The notes under the pieces: model-generated
Seen by the model: the letters and a program-made list of their open reading frames with translations, nothing else
What the model was told of the DNA's origin: nothing
Databases searched by the model: none
In this document: positions 38,271-46,569 of the stretch, in pieces
How positions within the stretch are numbered: position 1 is the stretch's first letter
How the letters are laid out: each line of letters opens with the position of its first letter
Position numbers and translations under genes: made by a program
From: Amycolatopsis sp. CA-126428
GTDB taxonomy: Bacteria > Actinomycetota > Actinomycetes > Mycobacteriales > Pseudonocardiaceae
Assembly (NCBI RefSeq): GCF_002904335.1
Contig: NZ_PPHF01000118.1
Span: forward strand, 22,604 to 86,603
Direction of reading: 5' to 3'
Length of the DNA: 64,000 nt

Positions 38271-40850
38271 ATGTCAGTGCTCTGGGGCGTGTCCTTCGAC
38301 GCCACTCCGCTGTCCGGGGTCGTGGTCGAGTTCCTCAAGACGGCGCACCGCTTCGCCGCGCGCGGGCACCGCGTCCACCTGGATCTCGGGTACGACATCA
38401 AGGCCGACAAGGGCGCGTTCTTCCGCCCCTACCGCGACGAGGCCCAGCTGCTGCCGGACTGGGTCACGCTCGGCCGCGTCGAAGGTGTCGAGCGGATCCG
38501 CGGCTACGACCGCGAGTTCGTCGAGCGGGTCTTGAGCGACGTCGTGCAGGGCGGCGACGACACGTTACGACCCGAGATCGACCGCGTCGCCGGCGAGCTG
38601 GCGGACCGGATGGTGGCCACCTGGGAACGCCTCGGCGTGACCGTGGTGATGGTCGAGAACGGCACCCTGCCGGAGAACCTCGCCTACACCGAGGCGCTGT
38701 ACGCCGCGATCGACCGCTACGGCGCGCGCCACCGGCTCGGCCGGTTCGTGTTCTGGCGCGACCACGACCTGATGTGGCAGAGCGAACCCGGCATCGCCAA
38801 GTACGGCACGTTCCCCTACCCCGGCGTCCCCGCGCCGCGGAACTCCCCGCACATCCACTACTTCGCCCTGCACGAGCAGGCGAAGGCGCGGACGCTGGAG
38901 TGGGTCCCGGAGCTGGCGAACATCGACGTCCTGCCCAACGCCTTCGCCATCGCCCCCGCACGCATCGACGAGCGCAACGCGGCTTTCCGGCGCGACCACG
39001 GCATTCCCGACGGCGTCCCGCTGCTGGCCCGGATCACGCGGATCATCCCGCAGAAGCGCATCGACCGGGACCTCCACCTGCTGGCCCTGCTGCCGGACGC
39101 GTGGCTGTTCGTCGCCGGCGACGTCGGCGAGACGCCCACCGAGCACGCCCGGCTCGTCGCCCTCGCGAACCGGCTGGGGGTGCGCGAGCGCGTCGTGTTC
39201 GGCGGCTGGCTGACCCCGTACGACACCGCCGTCCCCGGCCGGTACTCCGTGCGCGACCTGCTGGCCCACGCGACCGTCGTGTCCTTCCTGACCTCCTACG
39301 ACTACGAGAGTTACGGCAACCCGGTCAGCGAGGCGATCGCGTCCGGGACGCCGTACATCACCAGCGGGTACGAGCTGTACGACGTCGTCTACGACGGCTT
39401 CCGGGCGCCGGTGCTGGACATCCGGGCCCGCGACCTGCCGGACGCGGCGTTCGCGCGCGAAGTCGCCGAGCTGATCACCGACGAAGGGAAACGGGCGGAA
39501 GTGGTGCGGGTGAACTCGGAACTCGGGCGGGCGCGGTTCGGCGCGCGGGTCGTCGACGACCTGGTGGACCGGCTCTACCCGCCGCCGATGGGCGCGGCGA
39601 CGCGGCTGAGCGTCGTGCTGCCGGTGTACAACGAGGCCGCGAACCTCCCGGAGGTGCTGCGGACGCTGCACGACCAGCGCGACGGCGACGCGCCCCTGGA
39701 CAAGAGCCGGTACGAGGTCGTGCTCGTCGACAACAACTCCACCGACGACACGGTGGCCATCGCGCACGCCTTCGCGGCCGCGCACCCGGACCTGGCGCTG
39801 CACGTCATCCACGAACCCGAGCAGGGTGTTTCGTGCGCGAGGCGTGCCGGGATGGACTTCGCCGCGGCCCGCAGCCGGAACCGGCCCGACAGCGACCCGG
39901 GGGAGCGGTACTACCTCGTCTCCGCCGACGCGGACTGCCGCGTCGACCCGCACTGGCTCAGCGAACTGTTCACCGCGATGGAGTCGAGCAAGGCCGCGAT
40001 CGGCGTCTGCGACTACTACTACAACGCCGAGCACTTCACCGGGCGGCCGAGGCTGTGGGACGCGATCCAGCGGACGCTGCGCTGCCGCGCCGTCACCTTC
40101 GCGCTCTTCGGCGGCTTCCCCGACGGCAAGGGCTTCGCGGTCGAGCGCGACGCCTACGAGCGCGCCGGCGGCATCGAGATCTTCTACCAGCTGCAGGACG
40201 GCAAGTTCGTCAACCACCTCTCCGACGACTGGGACTTCGGGATCAAGGTCGCCAGCGGCGGCGACGCGATCACCTACGCGCCGCGCTCGCGCGTCGAGAT
40301 CAACCCGCGGCGCGTCGACCACGCCATCGACGAGGTCATCGCCGGCCGGGCCTACGGCTCCGACGGCATCATCGTCATGCGCGACATCCGGCCCTCGGCG
40401 CCTCCGGTGCCCACCGACCTCACCGAAGCCGAGGCGAAGCAGGCCTGGGAGTTCTCGATCAAGGACTTCACCCCGAAGAACACCATCCTGCCGGTGCTCC
40501 TGACGCCCGCGCTGCTGGAGGACGACGCCGTCATCGCGTTCTTCGGCGCCGATCTCACCGCGCGGCTGGCCCGGCGGATCAGCGAGATCCGGCACGAGAT
40601 GCGGGTCGTCGACTTCACGCCGATCCACGCCTACAAGACGCCGTCCTACCGGCTGTACTTCGAGTTCGCCGACGAGCTGTTCGCCTGCCTGCGGCGGCAC
40701 GCCGGCGCGGACATCGGCCACCCGCCGCCCCTGCCGCCGTGCCTGGCGGCGGTGCCGGCCGCGCGGTTCGCGGAGTTCGTCCGCTACTACTGCGAGGACC
40801 GCGAGTCGGGAGAAGCGCACAACTACTTCGGCAACGGAGGGGTGTTCTGA
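38271..40850 (+). CDS. GT4-GT2 double glycosyltransferase
   Basis: An 859-residue cytoplasmic protein made of two glycosyltransferases. Residues 1-440 have a GT-B fold of the GT4 type: LLARITRIIPQKRIDRDLHL is the sugar-nucleotide entry and SYDYESYGNPVSEAIASGTP carries the EX7E-like region. Residues 443-700 are a GT-A fold of the GT2 type: LSVVLPVYNEAANLPEVLRT, VLVDNNSTDDTV and SADADCRVDPHWL, with the D-x-D, and a DDWDFGIKVASGG acceptor motif. A C-terminal 150-residue helical part follows. No membrane segment. The stop abuts the radical SAM start (TGAATG), so both genes act in one pathway. Confidence 0.88.
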   Translation: MSVLWGVSFDATPLSGVVVEFLKTAHRFAARGHRVHLDLGYDIKADKGAFFRPYRDEAQLLPDWVTLGRVEGVERIRGYDREFVERVLSDVVQGGDDTLRPEIDRVAGELADRMVATWERLGVTVVMVENGTLPENLAYTEALYAAIDRYGARHRLGRFVFWRDHDLMWQSEPGIAKYGTFPYPGVPAPRNSPHIHYFALHEQAKARTLEWVPELANIDVLPNAFAIAPARIDERNAAFRRDHGIPDGVPLLARITRIIPQKRIDRDLHLLALLPDAWLFVAGDVGETPTEHARLVALANRLGVRERVVFGGWLTPYDTAVPGRYSVRDLLAHATVVSFLTSYDYESYGNPVSEAIASGTPYITSGYELYDVVYDGFRAPVLDIRARDLPDAAFAREVAELITDEGKRAEVVRVNSELGRARFGARVVDDLVDRLYPPPMGAATRLSVVLPVYNEAANLPEVLRTLHDQRDGDAPLDKSRYEVVLVDNNSTDDTVAIAHAFAAAHPDLALHVIHEPEQGVSCARRAGMDFAAARSRNRPDSDPGERYYLVSADADCRVDPHWLSELFTAMESSKAAIGVCDYYYNAEHFTGRPRLWDAIQRTLRCRAVTFALFGGFPDGKGFAVERDAYERAGGIEIFYQLQDGKFVNHLSDDWDFGIKVASGGDAITYAPRSRVEINPRRVDHAIDEVIAGRAYGSDGIIVMRDIRPSAPPVPTDLTEAEAKQAWEFSIKDFTPKNTILPVLLTPALLEDDAVIAFFGADLTARLARRISEIRHEMRVVDFTPIHAYKTPSYRLYFEFADELFACLRRHAGADIGHPPPLPPCLAAVPAARFAEFVRYYCEDRESGEAHNYFGNGGVF

Positions 40851-42281
40851 ATGACCCTGGGCTATGAAGAAGCGGTCGGCTCGCTGCACGCGATCGACCC
40901 CGCGTGGCCGCGGCCCGCCGTGCTCGACGTCCTCGAGGCGCCCGAGAACCGGCACCTGCTCGACTTCGTGCAGGAAGACCCGTTCGGGGCGCACGTGTTC
41001 CCCGGCAACGTGCCCGGCACGCCGGCGGAGTTCCTGCGCGACCTCGACGCGCAGCTGGCGTCGTCCGGGCCGATCCACCTGTGGTCCTACATCCCCACGT
41101 GCGCCTACCGCTGCCGGTTCTGCCAATACCCGGTGGTGCTGGTCAAGGGCAAGATCGAAAAGGCGGCCGACTGGGTCGACCTCAACATCGCCGAGGCGCG
41201 GCTGTGGCTCGACGCCGTGCCGAACCTGGCGGGGGCCGAGGTGGGGGAGTTCAACGTCTTCGGCGGCACGCCGTCGCTGCTGCCGGAGGCGGAAATCCGC
41301 CGCCTGCTGGAGTTCTACCGCTCGCACTTCGGGTTCACCGCCGACACGACGATCCGCTTCGAGGGCGACCCGAGCACGTTCACCCCGGCCAAGCTCGACC
41401 TGTTGCGGGAACTGGGTTGCACCAAGCTTTCCAGCGGGGTCCAGTCGTTCGACGACCACGTGCTCGAGCTGTGCGGTCGCGAGCACACGGCAAAGATGTG
41501 CGTCGACTTCGTCCGCAACGCGACGGCGGCGGGCTTCGAGTGGGTCAGCATCGACCTCATGTACGGGCTGCTCGACCAAACCCTCGACAGCGTCCGCCGC
41601 GACCTCGACGTCGTGCTGGAGAACGAAGTCACGGCGGTGGTGTGCACGAAGCTGCACCTGGCGTCCTACAGCGACACCCGCACCGGCGTCACCGGGGAGA
41701 AGCCGGCCGCGTGGCAGCTGCCGTCCTACCGGGACAAGCTGGTGCGCGACGGGCACCGCTGGCCGACCCTCGGCGAGCAGTACCAGATGCGGGAGCTGCT
41801 CACCGAGGGCCTGCGCGCGGCCGGGTACACCGAGCACCCGACGATGTACTTCGCGCGCGACGGCCTCGGGCCGGAGAAGTGGAAGTCCATCATGGTCGAC
41901 CAGGACAAGCAGGAGGCCGAGGTCGCGATCGGGCTGGGCGGCAGCTCGAGCTGCCGCGCGTCCGAGGCGATCACCGACGTGAACTCCCGCCGCTACCCCG
42001 AAACCGTGCGCTCCGGCCGGATCCCGCTGGGGTCCGCGACGCGGTTCACGCCCGAGGCGCAGGAAGCCCGGGCCGTCAAGATGGCGCTCACGACGTTGCA
42101 GCCGCTGCGGGATTCCCTGCACACCGCGCGGTTCCCCGGGCGCTCGCTGTTCGCGGAACCGTGGCTGGGCAAGTTCCGCTCGCTGGCTTCGCGGGGCCTC
42201 GTCCGGTTGCGGCCGGGGGTCGTCGAGCTGACGCCGGCCGGGGAAGTGCTCGTCGAGGCGATCATCACCACCGAACTCTGA
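40851..42281 (+). CDS. HemN/HemW-like radical SAM protein
   Basis: A 476-residue radical SAM protein. The cluster-binding CxxxCxxC is Cys84-Ala-Tyr-Arg-Cys88-Arg-Phe-Cys91. FNVFGGTPSLLP is the SAM-binding GGTP motif, RFEGDPSTFTP, LSSGVQSFDDHVLELCGREH and SIDLMYGLLDQTLDSVRRDL match HemN/HemW, and the C-terminal wing LASRGLVRLRPGVVELTPAG is HemN_C. Class C radical SAM methylases and cyclopropanases have this frame, so a methyl or cyclisation reaction on a glycan or small molecule is more likely than heme synthesis. Linked without a gap to the double glycosyltransferase. Confidence 0.9.
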   Translation: MTLGYEEAVGSLHAIDPAWPRPAVLDVLEAPENRHLLDFVQEDPFGAHVFPGNVPGTPAEFLRDLDAQLASSGPIHLWSYIPTCAYRCRFCQYPVVLVKGKIEKAADWVDLNIAEARLWLDAVPNLAGAEVGEFNVFGGTPSLLPEAEIRRLLEFYRSHFGFTADTTIRFEGDPSTFTPAKLDLLRELGCTKLSSGVQSFDDHVLELCGREHTAKMCVDFVRNATAAGFEWVSIDLMYGLLDQTLDSVRRDLDVVLENEVTAVVCTKLHLASYSDTRTGVTGEKPAAWQLPSYRDKLVRDGHRWPTLGEQYQMRELLTEGLRAAGYTEHPTMYFARDGLGPEKWKSIMVDQDKQEAEVAIGLGGSSSCRASEAITDVNSRRYPETVRSGRIPLGSATRFTPEAQEARAVKMALTTLQPLRDSLHTARFPGRSLFAEPWLGKFRSLASRGLVRLRPGVVELTPAGEVLVEAIITTEL

Positions 42282-42374
42282 AGATCACTGCATCGGGTGA
42301 CACAAGCCTCGCGGGGACCGGGCCCGGCAGGCAGCATGGGTTCCGGAGCTGCCGCCACCGAGATCGGAGTCCGG

Positions 42375-43193
42375 ATGAACCGAACCGCGACGAGACGGCG
42401 GCTGTCGGGCGCGACCGCGCTGGCGGTGCTCGCGGCGGTCGTGGCCGCGACGCCCGCCCGAGCCGACTATTCCGAGGCCGACTATTCCCTGGCCGACACG
42501 AACTACGCGGGCACGCAGATCGCCCGGCACGAAGGCGTCCAGGGCAGCCCGCGGACCGACCCGCCCGGGCAGACGCTCGGGCACGACGTCAGCGGGCACC
42601 AGGGCCCGGTCGACTGGGCGGCCGCGGCCGCCGCCGGGGCGAAGTTCGCCTACGTCAAGGCGACCGAGGGCACCGGGTTCGTCAACCCGCAGTTCGGCCA
42701 GCAGTACGACGGCGCGCACGCGGCGGGCATCATCCGCGGCGCCTACCACTTCGCCCGCCCGGACGTCTCGGGCGGCGCCGAGCAGGCGGAGTACTTCATC
42801 GCCAACGGCGGCGGCTGGCGCGCGGACGGCACCACCCTGCCCGGCGCACTCGACGTCGAATACAACCCGTACGGCGACGTCTGCTACGGCAAGAACCCGG
42901 CCGACCTGACGGCGTGGATCGCGGACTTCACCCGCACGTACCTGGCGAAGGTCAAGCGCAGCGCGCTGATCTACACGAGCACGGCCTGGTGGAAGCAGTG
43001 CACCGCCAACACGCCCCGCTTCGGCAACACCGACCCGCTGTGGCTGGCGCGCTACGGCCCGGACGTCGGCGAGCTGCCGGCGGGGTGGGAGAAGCAGAGC
43101 ATCTGGCAGTTCGCCCGCGGTGGCGGCCTGCCGGGGGACCAGAACTACTACAACGGCCCGATCGGCCGGGTGCAGGCGCTGGCGAAGGGCTAG
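42375..43193 (+). CDS. Secreted GH25 lysozyme-like muramidase
   Basis: A 272-residue exported muramidase. The signal peptide ends ATPARA near residue 30 and the mature start repeats DYSEADYSLAD. The barrel carries GHDVSGHQG with Asp71 as the catalytic base, GAYHFARPDVSGG and LDVEYNPYG with the catalytic Glu, all typical of GH25 (Chalaropsis-type). It cleaves peptidoglycan between MurNAc and GlcNAc. The ATG at 42375 follows GGAGTCCGG. It ends on a shared CTAG with a convergent gene. Confidence 0.92.
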   Translation: MNRTATRRRLSGATALAVLAAVVAATPARADYSEADYSLADTNYAGTQIARHEGVQGSPRTDPPGQTLGHDVSGHQGPVDWAAAAAAGAKFAYVKATEGTGFVNPQFGQQYDGAHAAGIIRGAYHFARPDVSGGAEQAEYFIANGGGWRADGTTLPGALDVEYNPYGDVCYGKNPADLTAWIADFTRTYLAKVKRSALIYTSTAWWKQCTANTPRFGNTDPLWLARYGPDVGELPAGWEKQSIWQFARGGGLPGDQNYYNGPIGRVQALAKG

Positions 43194-43432
43194 CGCCTGC
43201 GTGCGCGCAGGTCCGGCCACGGCGGCCGGTGCACCATGGCGATCCCGGCGAGGGTGGCGGCGACCAGCCCGATGCCCACGCCCAGCACGGCGACGCGCGT
43301 GGCGTCGACCGCGGGTTCCCACTTGGCCTGGCCGTCGCGGACCGCGAACACGCCGACCGGCCGGTGGACCGGGAGCACCGTCGTCCCGTCCGGGGTTTCG
43401 TACGGATCGCCGAAGGTGCGGGGTTCGCTCAT
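43190..43432 (-). CDS. Short GerW/YtfJ-like protein
   Basis: An 80-residue protein: TFGDPYETPDGTTVLPVHRP resembles the GerW/YtfJ family start (FGEPY...VTVIPV), followed by a charged segment and one C-terminal membrane helix (VAVLGVGIGLVAATLAGIAM) ending in arginines. It is shorter than typical GerW proteins and lacks their glycine-rich middle. GerW relatives are linked to spore germination in Bacillus and are common in actinomycetes. Shares the CTAG stop with the lysozyme gene. Confidence 0.55.
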   Translation of the reverse strand: MSEPRTFGDPYETPDGTTVLPVHRPVGVFAVRDGQAKWEPAVDATRVAVLGVGIGLVAATLAGIAMVHRPPWPDLRARRR

Positions 43433-43560
43433 GCCGCCATCGAACCGGAGACCACCGCCGCTGACAAGATCGGACAAAACCTTGTCGCCTCCGTGACCGG
43501 CTGCTTACGATCGGCGGGGCAGCTGTTCGTCGCTCGTCCTTTGTGGACTCAGGAGGCGCC

Positions 43561-44808
43561 GTGCGCAGGATCGCCGTTCTCGCTGCGGTTTCCGTGGCCG
43601 TGGCCGCCGTCGTCTCCGCTCCGGGGGCCGCCGGGGCCGGGCGGACGTGGTTCACGTCGTGGGCGCAGTCCCAGGACGGGCGGGCCGACACCGCGGTCAC
43701 CGGGCAGTCGCTGCGGATGATCACCCACCTCAGCCAGGGTGGCGACGCCGTGCGCGTCCGGTTCCAGAACACCTTCGGCACCGGGCCGCTGACCATCGGG
43801 CACGCGACCGCCGGCCCGAGCGCGGGCGGCGCCGCCGTCACCGGGGTCCGCGACCTGACCTTCTTCGGGCGCCACGCGGTCACGATCCCGGCGGGCGGCG
43901 AGGTCTGGAGCGACGAGACGAAGCTCTTGACGCGCCCGGACTCCGACCTGGTGGTGAGCATGGCGGTCGAAGGGACCGCCGTGCCCGGCCGCCACGGCGC
44001 GGCCTTGCGCGACAACTACCTCACGCCCCCGGACTCGGGCGACCACGCCGGCGATGCTTCCGGCGCAGCCTTCACCGCGACGGTGGGCGCCACGTACGTC
44101 GTCAGCGCCGTCGACGTGCACAACGCGGCTTTGCAGGGTGTCGTCGTCCCGTTCGGCAGCTCGGTCGTCGACGGCATCGGCAGCACCAACTGCGGCCCCG
44201 GCTGCACCGAGCTCGGCGCGAACCGCCGGTGGGCCGACGACCTGGCGCGGCGGATCGTCGCCTCGTCCGCGCAGCTCGCCGTCGCGAACGCCGGCGTCTC
44301 GGGCACGACGAGCGCCCGGTCGTGCCCGGGGATGCCGCCGTCGGTCGCGGGCCTGGACGCGGCGAGCCGGCTGGACCGGGACGTCCTGGCGCTGCACGGC
44401 GTCACGGCCGTCATCTACTACTACGGAACCAACGACCTGGCCTACGGCTGCGACGCGGCGACGATCCTCGACAGCTACCGGGCGGTGTTCGCGCGGCTGC
44501 GAGCGGCGGGCATCTCGGTGTACGTCACGCCGAGCACGCCGAGGCCGGGGTACAGCGACCAGGCGAACCTGGCCCGGCACGAGATCGCGCTGTTCGTCGG
44601 GCGCTGGAACACCTGCGGCGGCACGTGTTCCGGTGTCGTCGACTTCGACACGGTGCTGGCGGACCCGCTGAAGCCGAACAGCATCCTGCCGGCCTACGAC
44701 AACGGCGACGGCATCCACGCGAACGCCGCCGGCCAGCAGGCGCTCGCGGACTTCGTCTCGGTGCCGATGCTCACCCGATCCGGGCTGGTCGGCCACACGA
44801 TTCGGTGA
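43561..44808 (+). CDS. Secreted SGNH/GDSL hydrolase with atypical GSS block
   Basis: A 415-residue exported hydrolase. The signal peptide is RRIAVLAAVSVAVAAVVSAP. An N-terminal beta-rich region (residues 30-190) precedes the SGNH domain. Block I is VPFGSSVVDG: the usual GDS is Gly199-Ser200-Ser201, so the Asp is lost but the nucleophile Ser201 remains. GTND is block III and DGIHANAAG holds the Asp and His of block V. The GTG at 43561 follows CAGGAGG. It probably deacylates sugars or lipids outside the cell. Confidence 0.88.
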   Translation: MRRIAVLAAVSVAVAAVVSAPGAAGAGRTWFTSWAQSQDGRADTAVTGQSLRMITHLSQGGDAVRVRFQNTFGTGPLTIGHATAGPSAGGAAVTGVRDLTFFGRHAVTIPAGGEVWSDETKLLTRPDSDLVVSMAVEGTAVPGRHGAALRDNYLTPPDSGDHAGDASGAAFTATVGATYVVSAVDVHNAALQGVVVPFGSSVVDGIGSTNCGPGCTELGANRRWADDLARRIVASSAQLAVANAGVSGTTSARSCPGMPPSVAGLDAASRLDRDVLALHGVTAVIYYYGTNDLAYGCDAATILDSYRAVFARLRAAGISVYVTPSTPRPGYSDQANLARHEIALFVGRWNTCGGTCSGVVDFDTVLADPLKPNSILPAYDNGDGIHANAAGQQALADFVSVPMLTRSGLVGHTIR

Positions 44809-44864
44809 GCCGGCGAGTCGGAACGGCGGGACTGTGCGTGCCGGTCAGCAGAGTACGTCCGGTG

Positions 44865-45251
44865 ATGAACGAGTCGATGGACGACGCCGGGTGCTGCCTG
44901 CTGTCGGTGGCCTGGAACGTCGCCCCGCTGGCCGAAGGACCGCCCGGCTCCCGTCGCGGCGACTTGCGGCGCACGGTGGAGGCGGTGTGCCGCACCGCCG
45001 GCCGCGGCGCCCGTGACTGGGCCGCGCGGCACGGGGCGGGCACGGAGGCGCAGTACCGGCCGTTCCTGCAGCTCGCCGACGTCGCCTACGAGATCGCGAC
45101 GCTCCTGCTGCTGGTGGAGGACTTCCTGGTGCCGGACCTGGAGCGCGAGCACCGCCGCTGGGCGGAGATCGAGGAACTGACCGGCCGGCTGACGGAGCTG
45201 TCCGAGTGGACGGCGGCCTTCCTCTTGTCAGGCGCACCCTTACGTCTGTAA
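44865..45251 (+). CDS. Hypothetical helical protein
   Basis: A 128-residue protein with no family I recognise. It begins MNESMDDAGCCLLSVAWN and is otherwise helical and charged, with a leucine-rich stretch IATLLLLVEDFLVPDLE. GC3 bias is strong, so it is probably a real gene. GTG at 44862 is a one-codon alternative. Its TAA stop is buried in the right arm of the 44-base hairpin at 45224-45267, which also covers the space before the next gene, so the two may be coregulated. Confidence 0.6.
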   Translation: MNESMDDAGCCLLSVAWNVAPLAEGPPGSRRGDLRRTVEAVCRTAGRGARDWAARHGAGTEAQYRPFLQLADVAYEIATLLLLVEDFLVPDLEREHRRWAEIEELTGRLTELSEWTAAFLLSGAPLRL

Positions 45252-45267
45252 GGTTGCGCCTGACAAG
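45224..45267. promoter_or_regulatory. 20-bp-arm hairpin over a stop codon and the next leader
   Basis: CTTGTCAGGCGCA pairs with TGCGCCTGACAAG, then one C-T mismatch, then CCTTAC pairs with GTAAGG around a GTCT loop. It includes the TAA of the upstream gene and ends 9 bases before the ATG at 45277. It could be an operator dyad, an attenuator or a terminator; no T-tract follows. Confidence 0.75.
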
Positions 45268-45276
45268 GGAGATCTC

Positions 45277-45624
45277 ATGAGTACTGCGGTGTTCGCGCGC
45301 TGCTCGTTCTGTTCCAAGCCCAACACGGAAGTGGACACGCTGGTCGCCGGCCCGGGGGTGTTCATCTGCGACGGCTGCGTGCAGCTGTGCGTGTCGGTGA
45401 TCGAAGGAAAACCGGCGGACGTGCCGCTGATCGCGCCGTGGGAGCACGACCTGCCCCTCGAGCAGGTGCTTTCGAACCTGCGCCCGGTATCGGCGGCGAG
45501 CACCCAGGTCCAGGACAACCTGGCGGCCTGGGTGGGCAAGGCCCGCGCCCTGGGCGGCACTTGGTCGCAGATCGGCGACGCGCTGGGGATGACCCGCCAA
45601 TCGGCTTGGGAGCGGTTCGCCTAG
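45277..45624 (+). CDS. ClpX-type zinc finger plus helix-turn-helix protein
   Basis: A 115-residue protein. Cys9 and Cys12 in CSFC with Cys31 and Cys34 in CDGC form a ClpX-type zinc site. The last 45 residues, AWVGKARALGGTWSQIGDAL then GMTRQSAWERF, look like a sigma-factor-type helix-turn-helix. Such zinc-finger/HTH pairs occur in actinomycetes without an AAA+ domain. The ATG is preceded by AGGGAGATCTC. It lies downstream of the long hairpin and shares its CTAG stop with the methyltransferase gene. Confidence 0.8.
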   Translation: MSTAVFARCSFCSKPNTEVDTLVAGPGVFICDGCVQLCVSVIEGKPADVPLIAPWEHDLPLEQVLSNLRPVSAASTQVQDNLAAWVGKARALGGTWSQIGDALGMTRQSAWERFA

Positions 45625-46424
45625 ACCTTGACACCGACCCCGGCGTAAAGACCGTCTTCTTCGGGATCGACGACGGCGGCGAGCCGGTCCGGCCGCCAGT
45701 TGGCGGAGGTGGTCAGCCCGGGTTCGACGAGCTCGAAGCCCTCGAAGAGCGCCAGCACTTCGTCTTTGGTGCGCGGGTGGATGTGGTCCTGGGTCTGGCG
45801 CATGGTCTCGGCGACGCGCGGATCGCTCAGGACGGCGAAGTCGTTGGTCAGATGGGTGAGCGCGAGGTAGCTGCCGGGCGCGAGGGCGTCGCGGTAGGCG
45901 GCGAACACCCCGCGGACCTCGGGCAGGTAGTGCCCCAGGGTGATGGCCAGCAGCCCGACGGGCTGATCGAGATCGAGCAGCCGTTCCACCGGTTCGGACT
46001 TCAGGACGGCCGCGGTGTCGGTGGCATCGGCTTCGAGGGCCTCGGCGTGCAGGTTGCCCTTGAGCAGCATCCGGCTGTGCGCGACGGCCACGGGTTCGTA
46101 GTCGACGTAGACGACCTTGGCGGCCGGATCGACCTCTTGGGCGACTTCGTGCACGTTGCCGACGGTCGGGATGCCGGAGCCGAGATCGAGGAACTGCCGG
46201 ACGCCCCGGTCGAGCATGAACCGCACCACGCGCCGGAGAAAGGCCCGATTCCGCCGGGCCACCGCGGCGACCTGGGGCTGGATGGCCTCGAGCTTGCGCG
46301 CGACATCCCGGTCGGGCTCGAGGTTGTGGGCCCCGCCGAGCAGGTAGTCGTAGATCCGCGCGGCACTGGGCCGCGAGAGATCGGCCCCGGCCGGAATCCA
46401 GTCGGCGCCTTCCTGATCGGTCAT
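45621..46424 (-). CDS. DUF574-type S-adenosylmethionine methyltransferase
   Basis: A 267-residue protein of the actinobacterial DUF574 (SAM-dependent methyltransferase) family. SRPSAARIYDYLLGGAHNLE is the signature N-terminus, QFLDLGSGIPTVGNVHEVAQ holds the SAM-binding glycine motif, and VYVDYEPVAVAHSRML the next strand. These paralogues are numerous in streptomycetes and Amycolatopsis, and few have known substrates. Start ATG at 46424. Its neighbours are the zinc-finger gene and the HEAT-repeat gene. Confidence 0.9.
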   Translation of the reverse strand: MTDQEGADWIPAGADLSRPSAARIYDYLLGGAHNLEPDRDVARKLEAIQPQVAAVARRNRAFLRRVVRFMLDRGVRQFLDLGSGIPTVGNVHEVAQEVDPAAKVVYVDYEPVAVAHSRMLLKGNLHAEALEADATDTAAVLKSEPVERLLDLDQPVGLLAITLGHYLPEVRGVFAAYRDALAPGSYLALTHLTNDFAVLSDPRVAETMRQTQDHIHPRTKDEVLALFEGFELVEPGLTTSANWRPDRLAAVVDPEEDGLYAGVGVKV

Positions 46425-46473
46425 GGCTGTCCCCTCGAGTCGGCTCGGGCCACTTTAGCGCTCCCTGCGGGGC

Positions 46474-46569
46474 TCATCCCGTGAACGGCTTGAACGCCAG
46501 GGGGATCGTCGTTTTCTCCGTCTCGATGCAGTCGATGGTCTTGCCGGTTCCTCCGGGCGCCGACGTCAC
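46474..46569 (-). CDS. Candidate 31-residue peptide coupled to the HEAT gene
   Basis: A short frame with strong GC3 bias whose GTG overlaps the TGA of the HEAT-repeat gene (GTGA). The peptide reads SAPGGTGKTIDCIETEKT in its first half and then IPLAFKPFTG, with a single Cys. It may be a real peptide, the remnant of a longer gene, or an alternative C-terminus of the HEAT protein reached by frameshift. No ribosome site of its own is visible; translation would depend on coupling. I do not assign it a function. Confidence 0.35.
   Translation of the reverse strand: MTSAPGGTGKTIDCIETEKTTIPLAFKPFTG

Noticed and set aside
38565..42122. A minus-strand open frame of over 1100 codons opposite the glycosyltransferase and radical SAM genes
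   Set aside because: It mirrors the plus-strand genes, is rich in Arg, Gln, Val and His as expected for antisense of GC-rich coding DNA, and has no recognisable domain. The plus-strand proteins have full family motifs.
46521..46560. Walker-A-like APGGTGKT in the 31-codon peptide
   Set aside because: It fits the loose P-loop pattern, but a 31-residue peptide cannot form an NTPase fold. I treat it as chance or as a relic.
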